Below, piece after piece: positions 9,200-20,400 of a DNA stretch of 64,000 nt (the first letter of the stretch is position 1; every line of letters starts with the position of its first letter). This DNA comes from an uncultured Chlorobiaceae bacterium (GTDB lineage Bacteria; Bacteroidota; Chlorobiia; Chlorobiales; Chlorobiaceae): the NCBI GenBank assembly GCA_903882665.1, contig CAIRXW010000043.1:62001-126000 (forward strand). Reading direction: 5' to 3'. A program made the translations under genes and the position numbers. The notes beneath the pieces are model-generated. The model was not told where the DNA came from and searched no databases. It was given only the letters and a program-made list of their open reading frames with translations.

Positions 9200-10141
9200 A
9201 TGGAGAGCGTTCCCTGCCCGATAAGCGGCTCGCCTGACTTCACCCCCTGGCTCAAGGTGCCCAACCGTTTTGACCCTTCAGGAAAAGAGCAATGGTCACT
9301 TCTTCGCTCAACTGCCTCGGGGCTTATCATGCTCAACCCACGTCCCGACAGCTCTGAAATAGCCCTTCATTACCCCCAGGGCCTCTATGACCCACACCTG
9401 CATCAACACAACAGCTCCACATTCAGCAGCAAAGCCTATCTTGCTGCACGATCACTCCTGCTTCGGTACAGGGCCAGTCTCATCCTGAAAGAGTGTGTAA
9501 AGCCCCGCAAAAAGCTCTCCATCCTTGAAATCGGCTGTTCAACCGGAGAGCTCCTGAACTATTTTCACCGGAAAAAGGGAATCCCGCTCCGCAATCTTGC
9601 CGGAGTAGAGACTGACGCCGAAGCGGCCAGCCATGCACAGCAAGTTTTTAGCCTGAAGGTATCCTGCTCACTGCCTGATGAGACTGCTGGCAAGTTTGAT
9701 TGCATTGTGCTCTGGCATACCCTTGAGCATATTCATGCCATCCATCAAACCCTTGATTATGCGGCTAAACAGCTTGCACCGGATGGAGTGCTCATTATTG
9801 CCCTGCCAAACCCGAAAAGTTATGATGCACAAAACTACCGGGAGAACTGGATCGCCTGGGACGCACCACGCCATCTCTACCATTTCCCGCCCGGAACCCT
9901 TGAAAAGCTGCTTGAGCGGCATAACCTGAAGGTTGTCCATCGCCAACCCTACCCCCCCGATTCGCTCTACAACACCCTGCACAGCGAAAAACTTCGCTGC
10001 AAAAGATGCAGGCAACCGTTTACCCTGTTACGGATCGGTGCCGCACTGCTTAAAGGAATCGCAACAGCAGGTATCGGAGAACTGCTGCCACTGAAAGCAT
10101 CAAGTTTGGTCTATTTCGTAAAAAAGTTGTACACGCCGTGA
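9200..10141 (+). CDS. Class I SAM-dependent methyltransferase
   Basis: A 313-residue cytoplasmic protein. A Rossmann-type SAM-binding domain covers roughly residues 95-240, with motif I in LSILEIGCSTGELLNYF, an acidic residue after the second strand (GVETD) and the post-motif FDCIVLWHTLEHI. The N-terminal region (about 60 residues) and C-terminal region have the layout of proteins that methylate small molecules or sugars. A KCRQPF segment with a CxxC pair (RCKRCRQ) near the C-terminus is unusual. The substrate is unknown. It probably forms an operon with the HIT gene. Confidence 0.88.
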   Translation: MESVPCPISGSPDFTPWLKVPNRFDPSGKEQWSLLRSTASGLIMLNPRPDSSEIALHYPQGLYDPHLHQHNSSTFSSKAYLAARSLLLRYRASLILKECVKPRKKLSILEIGCSTGELLNYFHRKKGIPLRNLAGVETDAEAASHAQQVFSLKVSCSLPDETAGKFDCIVLWHTLEHIHAIHQTLDYAAKQLAPDGVLIIALPNPKSYDAQNYRENWIAWDAPRHLYHFPPGTLEKLLERHNLKVVHRQPYPPDSLYNTLHSEKLRCKRCRQPFTLLRIGAALLKGIATAGIGELLPLKASSLVYFVKKLYTP

Positions 10142-10182
10142 TCCAGCTTCATCGCAAATGATGTAAACACTCTTTCACAGCA

Positions 10183-11046
10183 TCAGTGCTCATTTGTGCT
10201 TTGTAATAAATCAGCAATATCCGACACGCTCAAACCTGTGAGTTCGGCTATAGCAGCAATATCAATACCTTTACCAGCCATGTTCAGCACAATGGCTTTT
10301 GATGCTTTTTCTATGCCTTTCGCAATGTTTTTTTCAGCTCCTGTAGCAATGGCGCTTGCTACATCAGAGAACTCTTGCATACGAATGTCATAGACCAAGC
10401 GCTCCTCTGCATCAAACATGCGATCAATGGCGGCAATGGCTTTTACGATATTTTTGTCGGACGCCAGCTCTTTTGGCGTATGATCCCGATCGAGCTGATG
10501 CGCTGTCGTTAAAAAGCTGCTCCAGCGATCAAGGGCGGTCTGAATTTGGCTGTACGTTTTTTTGAACTTTTTCAGCTCGATGTAGTGCAGTTCAAAAACG
10601 TCATGCAATTTATCATCTTTACCGGTGGCGGTATTGATGATTTTGTAGCAACTGTGAACTTCCTCCGTATCAGGGACAAAGTCGTAATCGAGAATGCTTA
10701 TGCTGATGGTTTTCTTCAGCTCCTTGTACATCATCCCTTCACTGAGCTGTTCGGTAACCAGTTTTGCCCAGTAATAAATAGCGCGTTTATCGAAGTTATT
10801 GTCTTCCCTGATCTGCATTTCGACGTTGAACCAGCGGCCATTTTCAGCCTTGGCCTTGATGTCGAGTATGGAAATTTTACCAGCCCGGTAATCGGCCAGG
10901 TTATAGGGATTTTTCAACTCTACCTCCACCACCTGCTCCTCATCGGAGACAATAGCGTTAATCAAAGAGATAAGTAAATCCTTGTTCTCTTCGCTGCCAA
11001 AGAGCTTTTTAAAGGCGAAATCAACACGGGGATTAATTTTACACAT
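10183..11046 (-). CDS. Rpn-family PD-(D/E)XK nuclease (transposase-like)
   Basis: About 287 residues. The N-terminus NPRVDFAFKKLFGSEENKD is diagnostic of Rpn-type recombination-promoting nucleases (PD-(D/E)XK superfamily). The nuclease core follows (SILDIKAKAENGRWFNVEMQ), and the C-terminus ends in a short helical repeat (IAAIAELTGLSVSDIADLL) typical of these proteins. The frame extends upstream to 11142, but MCKINPRVDFAF at 11046 is the conserved start. These genes spread like mobile DNA without terminal repeats. It lies at the leader-distal edge of the CRISPR array. Confidence 0.85.
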   Translation of the reverse strand: MCKINPRVDFAFKKLFGSEENKDLLISLINAIVSDEEQVVEVELKNPYNLADYRAGKISILDIKAKAENGRWFNVEMQIREDNNFDKRAIYYWAKLVTEQLSEGMMYKELKKTISISILDYDFVPDTEEVHSCYKIINTATGKDDKLHDVFELHYIELKKFKKTYSQIQTALDRWSSFLTTAHQLDRDHTPKELASDKNIVKAIAAIDRMFDAEERLVYDIRMQEFSDVASAIATGAEKNIAKGIEKASKAIVLNMAGKGIDIAAIAELTGLSVSDIADLLQSTNEH

Positions 11047-11173
11047 GGCTGTATCCGGTTCATAATCAACAAAAACAGGGAAAAAACGTTTTGCCAGCAT
11101 TGATCGGCAACACAGCGAATTTACTAAAGCAAAATATAACAATTTTTATGCCGGAAACACTCATCGCGGTGGC

Positions 11174-11271
11174 GTTACAGGCAAGCAGAACAAAGAGGTG
11201 CACCCATTTGAGCAGCCGAATAATCTTGAGCTGCAGCATGTTACAGGCAAGCAGAACAAAGAGGTGCACCC
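11174..11271. repeat. Direct repeat pair (32 bp, 66-bp offset)
   Basis: An exact 32-bp sequence, beginning GTTACAGGCAAGC and ending GAGGTGCACCC, occurs at 11174-11205 and 11240-11271 with 34 bp between. The 66-bp offset equals the main period of the neighbouring CRISPR array, but the repeat sequence is unrelated to the array's repeat. No gene is called in 11047-11480. The plus strand has an open frame of about 90 codons across this repeat without an ATG, so a coding relic is the main alternative. Confidence 0.8.
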
Positions 11272-11364
11272 TGTGAATGCACAGGAACGGCAACAAGCTA
11301 TAGGCAAAATCGTTGCCGGGGCATGGACCGAAAGTTCCTAAAGTGCAAGGAGTTCCATGCTCCA

Positions 11365-11458
11365 GGGCTCCCTGAAGCTGCTGAGGTCAACACTTGTGCT
11401 TGTGCGTCGGGATCGCCCTTGATTTCGTCGGGCTCCCTGAAGCTGCTGAGGTCAACAC
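11365..11458. repeat. Direct repeat pair (29 bp, 65-bp offset)
   Basis: A second exact pair, 29 bp beginning GGGCTCCCTGAAG and ending GAGGTCAACAC, lies at 11365-11393 and 11430-11458 with 36 bp between. It ends 22 bp before the first CRISPR repeat. Its sequence is unrelated to the array's repeat and to the pair at 11174-11271, but the repeat-and-gap geometry is again CRISPR-like. Confidence 0.8.
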
Positions 11459-11480
11459 CGGCTTTCAGCGCTTTTGCCAT

Positions 11481-14400
11481 GTTTCAATTCCATATTGGTG
11501 CAATTAGAAGAAGTACTCACCCGCTGGAACTTTCGCGACGTCTTGGGTTTCAATTCCATATTGGTGCAATTAGAAGTACCTATCCGGATCGAGTCGTATC
11601 CAAAGCAGCCTTGTTTCAATTCCATATTGGTGCAATTAGAAGGGGCGAAAAAGAACGTGCGGTACAGGTGAAAGCGGCGTTTCAATTCCATATTGGTGCA
11701 ATTAGAAGCGGCAGTATCATCAGCTTCCTCCTCGATGTCAACTGGTTTCAATTCCATATTGGTGCAATTAGAAGTTTCCAAGCTTACGTCACTAAATCAG
11801 GACTTGCAATGTTTCAATTCCATATTGGTGCAATTAGAAGTGTTGAGTGGTTAAAGCGGTTCTGCTTGCTTTATGGGTTTCAATTCCATATTGGTGCAAT
11901 TAGAAGAGACGAGTATGGCACTTGTGGGAAATATTCAGATTGGTTTCAATTCCATATTGGTGCAATTAGAAGGTCTTCGATTTTCCTACTGTTGATCATC
12001 CTGTTCCTGTTTCAATTCCATATTGGTGCAATTAGAAGCAGCGAATGATTCGCGACATCTTCAGGACGATGATGTTTCAATTCCATATTGGTGCAATTAG
12101 AAGGCGGTCTCAGGCAGTTAATTCGCCGGAGCTGACTTCGTTTCAATTCCATATTGGTGCAATTAGAAGCGATACACGCGCAGCATCGCAGGCATCTTTT
12201 TTGAGGTTTCAATTCCATATTGGTGCAATTAGAAGTGTGATGTCTCTCGTGTCCTACTTGCTCACTATTGTGTTTCAATTCCATATTGGTGCAATTAGAA
12301 GGGGCGTGGCCTTTATCAGCGCATTGAGCGATATACGTTTCAATTCCATATTGGTGCAATTAGAAGTTACAGATATTATGGCGCAAGAGCAGAACAATAA
12401 CGGTTTCAATTCCATATTGGTGCAATTAGAAGCCGGAAACTACAGCGTCGCATTGGTCGAGTTGCCTGAGTTTCAATTCCATATTGGTGCAATTAGAAGA
12501 CAGAAAGGATTGAATCAGGCAAACTGATAGCTGACGTTTCAATTCCATATTGGTGCAATTAGAAGGCCGCCAAGCGCCGCAGTGGCCGGAGCTCCTGCCC
12601 TGTTTCAATTCCATATTGGTGCAATTAGAAGCTACCGGCTTGCTGTCCACGAACTTGATATAATAGAGTTTCAATTCCATATTGGTGCAATTAGAAGGAG
12701 CAGAGTTCTTTCTCGCTGATGACCACCAGAAAGTTTCAATTCCATATTGGTGCAATTAGAAGCAGCGACTCCCGGTATCATAAGAGCGCTTTTTACTCTG
12801 TTTCAATTCCATATTGGTGCAATTAGAAGGTTTTATCGCTGGTGGTTGCAGCATGGCGATACTGAGTTTCAATTCCATATTGGTGCAATTAGAAGTAACC
12901 ATGGCTATGGTTGAGACGCTCAAGAGGCGCTGTTTCAATTCCATATTGGTGCAATTAGAAGAACAACTACAAAAAGATTCTGAAGACAGCGTACAGAGTT
13001 TCAATTCCATATTGGTGCAATTAGAAGAAGCCACCTGAAACACTGTACACCCTTATTTGTTTACGTTTCAATTCCATATTGGTGCAATTAGAAGCGGATT
13101 GACCTACACAGAGGCGGGCGCTGTTTTGTGTTTCAATTCCATATTGGTGCAATTAGAAGTTTCCGGATGGCATGGGACGTATTCGCTGCTCACTCGTTTC
13201 AATTCCATATTGGTGCAATTAGAAGCTCCGCAGTCTGCTGGTTGGCGGTAATTCGAATAAGTTTCAATTCCATATTGGTGCAATTAGAAGTTAATCTCAA
13301 CAAGTCTACGACCCGCTTCCTTAAAGGTTTCAATTCCATATTGGTGCAATTAGAAGTGCTATCACTGACAAAAATACACGCCCCGATCTTTAGTTTCAAT
13401 TCCATATTGGTGCAATTAGAAGTTCAGCAGAGGCACTCCGGCGGAGGTACGTAGAAGGTGTTTCAATTCCATATTGGTGCAATTAGAAGAAGGCGCACGT
13501 TAAAGGGGAGTTGGTGCGGTTACCCGTTTCAATTCCATATTGGTGCAATTAGAAGAAGACGGCGAAGTATGCCCGCAAGGCGGTTACCGCGTTTCAATTC
13601 CATATTGGTGCAATTAGAAGTAAGCTCTTACGATACCGTGACGCAAGACAGTTTGTCGTTTCAATTCCATATTGGTGCAATTAGAAGCCGCCGCAGCAGC
13701 GGAAACAATGCTCGCGTCACTAGTTTCAATTCCATATTGGTGCAATTAGAAGTCGCCATCCAGCTACCAAAAGCCGCCAGACCACCAAGTTTCAATTCCA
13801 TATTGGTGCAATTAGAAGGCAGGACAAAAGAAAGGGAGAGGTTTTTATCATGAAGTTTCAATTCCATATTGGTGCAATTAGAAGCGCACATGGAGAGGAA
13901 GACTCTGCTAGACGGAAGTGGTTTCAATTCCATATTGGTGCAATTAGAAGTATCGACGAGAGCAGGACATTTATAGCTTTTTTATGTTTCAATTCCATAT
14001 TGGTGCAATTAGAAGGCTTGCTCATGCAAGATATTGCGCGATTTGAAACGTGTTTCAATTCCATATTGGTGCAATTAGAAGTGGAAGTAAATCAAGGCCT
14101 CTAAGTATTGAGTGGGTTGTTTCAATTCCATATTGGTGCAATTAGAAGCTCTTTTTGAGTTGAGCAACACCCTTTGCTTGGGCAGTTTCAATTCCATATT
14201 GGTGCAATTAGAAGGTGCAGAAAAACTCTACAGTCTGGGCGTGATATCGTGTTTCAATTCCATATTGGTGCAATTAGAAGATAACAAACATTCGGCGATG
14301 ACGGGTGTGAGGTATTGTTTCAATTCCATATTGGTGCAATTAGAAGGTAGATGGTAGCGTAGCGACGTTTTCCAGATCGTTGGAGTTTCAATTCCATATT

Positions 14401-17400
14401 GGTGCAATTAGAAGAGAGGCTGAACGCGACAACGTCTACGTCACTATGCCGTTTCAATTCCATATTGGTGCAATTAGAAGGCTGAGCGCCCTCCGCTACA
14501 TGGGCTACCAGCAGACGTTTCAATTCCATATTGGTGCAATTAGAAGGGAGGCGTTCACGCTTCCCGAGGGACAGGCTCAAGTGTTTCAATTCCATATTGG
14601 TGCAATTAGAAGCTGAAAAAACCGGATGCTGATTTTTTAAGTTATTATCGTTTCAATTCCATATTGGTGCAATTAGAAGACCGGGATGCGCTTTTCTGAC
14701 ATAGAGGTGCTGAAAGTTTCAATTCCATATTGGTGCAATTAGAAGTAAGGGAGGTTTACGATGGAAGATCAATATGTCATGTGTTTCAATTCCATATTGG
14801 TGCAATTAGAAGTATTTGTCAGAATCTTTTTGATTGTATGCGAGTAGGGTTTCAATTCCATATTGGTGCAATTAGAAGCATGCTATGCGGATTACTCGGG
14901 GAGAACTGGACACGGTTTCAATTCCATATTGGTGCAATTAGAAGGTCGCATTGATTGAGAGCGGCGGCCTGGCTGAATAGTTTCAATTCCATATTGGTGC
15001 AATTAGAAGACCCGGGCTTTTCCCCTGCCTTCTGTGCCATTGAAGTTTCAATTCCATATTGGTGCAATTAGAAGCTGGTGGCATCGGCAGAGTGGCGGCA
15101 GTGCCTCGCAGTTTCAATTCCATATTGGTGCAATTAGAAGTTGGCATAAGCCACAGCCTCTTGTTTGTAAATCAGTTTCAATTCCATATTGGTGCAATTA
15201 GAAGTTGCAGATATGGGCACCATTCACCCCATGATTTGAAAGTTTCAATTCCATATTGGTGCAATTAGAAGAATCACGAAGCGTTTTTATCGCTAAGCGA
15301 GTACGGGGTTTCAATTCCATATTGGTGCAATTAGAAGCAGAATACAACGCAAAGAAAGAGGTTGAACGGATTGGTTTCAATTCCATATTGGTGCAATTAG
15401 AAGGTTCATAAAACCATACCGTTGTATCGCCACTTCGGAGTTTCAATTCCATATTGGTGCAATTAGAAGTTGCCCGCCAGCTTTATGTCGATAGCTCCCG
15501 GCAGTGTTTCAATTCCATATTGGTGCAATTAGAAGTAACGCGTATATCGGAACCGGTTATGCAACTGAGGTGTTTCAATTCCATATTGGTGCAATTAGAA
15601 GGGGCGGAAACCGGGCTCTGTTCGAAGCGTTTGGCCTGTTTCAATTCCATATTGGTGCAATTAGAAGTGAAGAGTATGCAGAGCAGGTTTGCAATGCTAC
15701 CCCGTTTCAATTCCATATTGGTGCAATTAGAAGAAATTGATTTTATCAGGAATAAAAAAGCCTACCAGTGTTTCAATTCCATATTGGTGCAATTAGAAGA
15801 GCGTAAAACTGAAAGCAACTCATTAGCTAATCCATGTTTCAATTCCATATTGGTGCAATTAGAAGGTCAAAGAAAATAACTAAACGGATAATCATTTACA
15901 CGTTTCAATTCCATATTGGTGCAATTAGAAGAGCGCAGAAAAGGGCGGGAGAGGGCTGCAAAACGAGTTTCAATTCCATATTGGTGCAATTAGAAGCAAG
16001 GTTGGCACACTCAAGGTTGGCACCATTAAAGTGTTTCAATTCCATATTGGTGCAATTAGAAGTATCAAGGCTTGGCAGGTTTTTTATCAGTCTGATGAGT
16101 TTCAATTCCATATTGGTGCAATTAGAAGAAAAGTAAGTACGTCAGAAAAAAACTCACATTCTTTGTTTCAATTCCATATTGGTGCAATTAGAAGCCACTA
16201 CCCGCAATTACCGGTTTAGCTGAAAGATATGTTTCAATTCCATATTGGTGCAATTAGAAGTTGGAGTTCGGCAAGAGTTCCGGCGCGACGGGATTGTTTC
16301 AATTCCATATTGGTGCAATTAGAAGGTACCGCTCGATAAAGGATTTTGAAATATTGGAATAGTTTCAATTCCATATTGGTGCAATTAGAAGAGGCTTTTC
16401 TGTTGCTGCAATGGGACGAACTACCCCGTTTCAATTCCATATTGGTGCAATTAGAAGGAAGGTCATACCTGGCTTACTTTTACCATCTATGTAGTTTCAA
16501 TTCCATATTGGTGCAATTAGAAGTCAAAAAAGATGCCTGTGATGCTGCGCGTATCTCACGTTTCAATTCCATATTGGTGCAATTAGAAGCGCTACCAGGC
16601 CATTGTTGCGGCCCAGGTTCCCAAGTTTCAATTCCATATTGGTGCAATTAGAAGTCTATTCCGGGTCTGATAGGCAATATGTAACCTCAGGTTTCAATTC
16701 CATATTGGTGCAATTAGAAGGTCCCTATACTGCGGTGCCTTAATCTTCCGCTCAAAGTTTCAATTCCATATTGGTGCAATTAGAAGAATCGCCCGCCCAC
16801 TCAAGGCCGCAAGCTCGGCCAAGTTTCAATTCCATATTGGTGCAATTAGAAGAATCAATTTGATGTGAGTGAGGTTGAGGTTTGTGTAGTTTCAATTCCA
16901 TATTGGTGCAATTAGAAGCATGGGTGATCTCTTTCATGAGAGTGTTCCTGATGCAGTTTCAATTCCATATTGGTGCAATTAGAAGAAACCAAAGGTGTCC
17001 ACAAAACCTGATTTCAGTGAAGTTTCAATTCCATATTGGTGCAATTAGAAGCCGTGCGGCAGGGCTCTTAACCACCTTCTTCACCGTAGTTTCAATTCCA
17101 TATTGGTGCAATTAGAAGGGGACTTTTGCAAGCGGGAGTACATCAGGAAGATCGGTTTCAATTCCATATTGGTGCAATTAGAAGTCTCTTTTTATTTTTT
17201 TTTTGTTGCGGCGGCGGAGCGTTTCAATTCCATATTGGTGCAATCAGAAGGGGGATTTCACCCCTGCTTTTTTTTTGTGTTGTTTTCGTTTCAATTCCAT
17301 ATTGGTGCAATTAGAAGAATCATCGTATCGTAAAGGTTTTGTCCACCTGCTTGGTTTCAATTCCATATTGGTGCAATTAGAAGAATCCATCCTGAATGGG

Positions 17401-20400
17401 AATTTAAGCCCGGTTACTCGTTTCAATTCCATATTGGTGCAATTAGAAGCTCGGCAAACCTGCCACAGTTGACCTTTGAGGTTTAGTTTCAATTCCATAT
17501 TGGTGCAATTAGAAGCATCCAACACCGTCACCTTGATCGTCGCGTTTGATGTTTCAATTCCATATTGGTGCAATTAGAAGGTGGTCAACCTTGCGGGGGG
17601 TAGTGAGTATCGGCAGTTTCAATTCCATATTGGTGCAATTAGAAGTGATGTATAAGAATGTTTCGAGATTGATCGGTACATGTTTCAATTCCATATTGGT
17701 GCAATTAGAAGGCTGATTTTCACAATTCAACTTGGCACGGGTAGCTTGTTTCAATTCCATATTGGTGCAATTAGAAGTATGATCTTGAGCCGCACAGCGT
17801 TTATTTCGCCGTTGGTTTCAATTCCATATTGGTGCAATTAGAAGCCGGACGGTACGGTGAGTGGTCAGGCAGGGGATGAAGTTTCAATTCCATATTGGTG
17901 CAATTAGAAGTTGAAGCTGCCAAAAGTAAACCGGTTTTGTTTTATTGTTTCAATTCCATATTGGTGCAATTAGAAGCAATTACATCTTTGCTGGTTGAGG
18001 AAGGCGAGAGAAGTTTCAATTCCATATTGGTGCAATTAGAAGGCGTTCCGTCCTTGAAGCTTTCTTATGTGCTTACCCGGTTTCAATTCCATATTGGTGC
18101 AATTAGAAGCCGGAAGCTCAATTTCCGGTGAGGCTGGCGACAATATGTTTCAATTCCATATTGGTGCAATTAGAAGCTGTGAGATATCGACAGCTACAGG
18201 CAATGCGGATAGCGTTTCAATTCCATATTGGTGCAATTAGAAGTCAAGATGCTCTCTATGCTCAAGGCCGGACAATTCCGTTTCAATTCCATATTGGTGC
18301 AATTAGAAGATCTGGTTGCCATCTGGTTGAACACTCGTTGAACGCGTTTCAATTCCATATTGGTGCAATTAGAAGCTGTTGCTGTAATGTTGCCGATCAC
18401 TTCAAGAGTGTTTCAATTCCATATTGGTGCAATTAGAAGGCGCAACAACAGCAAGGCTATCAACGCAATGGCGGGTTTCAATTCCATATTGGTGCAATTA
18501 GAAGCTGCAAAAAAGCCACGGATTATTTTTGTGTGCTCCATGTTTCAATTCCATATTGGTGCAATTAGAAGTGGCTTATCAATGTCATTGCAAGATGGCT
18601 ATGAGATGGTTTCAATTCCATATTGGTGCAATTAGAAGTATACAAACACATGCAACAAAAAGATTTATTTCTGTGTTTCAATTCCATATTGGTGCAATTA
18701 GAAGAATAATCTCTGCCGTCAGGGCAGCAACAGCCTCATCAGTTTCAATTCCATATTGGTGCAATTAGAAGGTCGTCCAGCACGAAGCCAGCTACAAGAA
18801 CCCCTAGTTTCAATTCCATATTGGTGCAATTAGAAGTCTTGTCGTTTGCAACGATGTGCGAAACAACAGGAATGGTTTCAATTCCATATTGGTGCAATTA
18901 GAAGCAGGTACCACCCTTCAGTATAAAGGTTCTTGTCGATGTTTCAATTCCATATTGGTGCAATTAGAAGCTCCCGGATTAACACTGACAATAGATGAAA
19001 TAGGAAGTTTCAATTCCATATTGGTGCAATTAGAAGAATATTTTGATCTGTAGCCCTTCCGTTTTCGCGCCTGTTTCAATTCCATATTGGTGCAATTAGA
19101 AGCCTCCGCCATCTGCATGATTTCAATGTCACCCCACTGTTTCAATTCCATATTGGTGCAATTAGAAGAGGAATTGGAAGACGTTTTGAAGAAAATCAGA
19201 ATCCGTTTCAATTCCATATTGGTGCAATTAGAAGTGGCAACGACTGCCGGAATAGTAATCGCAGGCGATGGTTTCAATTCCATATTGGTGCAATTAGAAG
19301 ACGACACAGCGACAGCTTAACGCGCAGCTCAAAGCCGTTTCAATTCCATATTGGTGCAATTAGAAGCCAACGGATGCGCAGGGTCGAGAAATCAATAACC
19401 TGTTTCAATTCCATATTGGTGCAATTAGAAGGTGGCGCTTGCCGATTGAGGACACAAAATTAACGAGTTTCAATTCCATATTGGTGCAATTAGAAGACCG
19501 AAACATTACGAAGTGGTCAAGTACAGTGATTGGTTTCAATTCCATATTGGTGCAATTAGAAGATACCGATTCGGCGGGAAGCCCTGCAAGATCTCCTTGT
19601 TTCAATTCCATATTGGTGCAATTAGAAGCGTTGACCGTAGACTGGAGACTGCTTTCGCTAAAGTGTTTCAATTCCATATTGGTGCAATTAGAAGCTTGGA
19701 GGGTGGAACACTGATAACCTCATGATTCCAGGTTTCAATTCCATAGTGGTGCAATTAGAAGAGTGTACTGGATCAAGAGGAAATCAATGAACTGATGGTT
19801 TCAATTCCATATTGGTGCAATTAGAAGTCAACTTTCGCCGTTGCTTCCGCCACGGTCGGTAGAGTTTCAATTCCATATTGGTGCAATTAGAAGATCATGT
19901 TACGCTTCTTTTAAAAATGACAATAGCGCGTTTCAATTCCATATTGGTGCAATTAGAAGGCAGCAAGCTTGGGAGTATGCGACAAGTTTTTGCAGGTTTC
20001 AATTCCATATTGGTGCAATTAGAAGCCATTTCAACCGCAATACCATGCATCTCTGCTACTGGTTTCAATTCCATATTGGTGCAATTAGAAGGTGGCCCGC
20101 ATTGCAGGCCGCGACTCGGGGGGCACGTTTCAATTCCATATTGGTGCAATTAGAAGGGGATTGCTCCCCTGCTTTTTTTTTGTGTTGTTTACGTTTCAAT
20201 TCCATATTGGTGCAATTAGAAGCTTGCTCCGCGAGATAGCAAATCGCTCATCTGCCCAGTTTCAATTCCATATTGGTGCAATTAGAAGTGAACCACATAT
20301 CCAATTCACCCCGGGTAATCCGCAGTTTCAATTCCATATTGGTGCAATTAGAAGTTCCGAAATGCTCACAGACCGTTGGTAGCTTATAATTGTTTCAATT

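Noticed and set aside
11065-11340. Open plus-strand frame of about 90 codons across the 32-bp repeats
   Set aside because: It has no ATG and no recognisable domain. Its 66-bp repeat keeps the frame, so it remains only an alternative explanation for the repeats.
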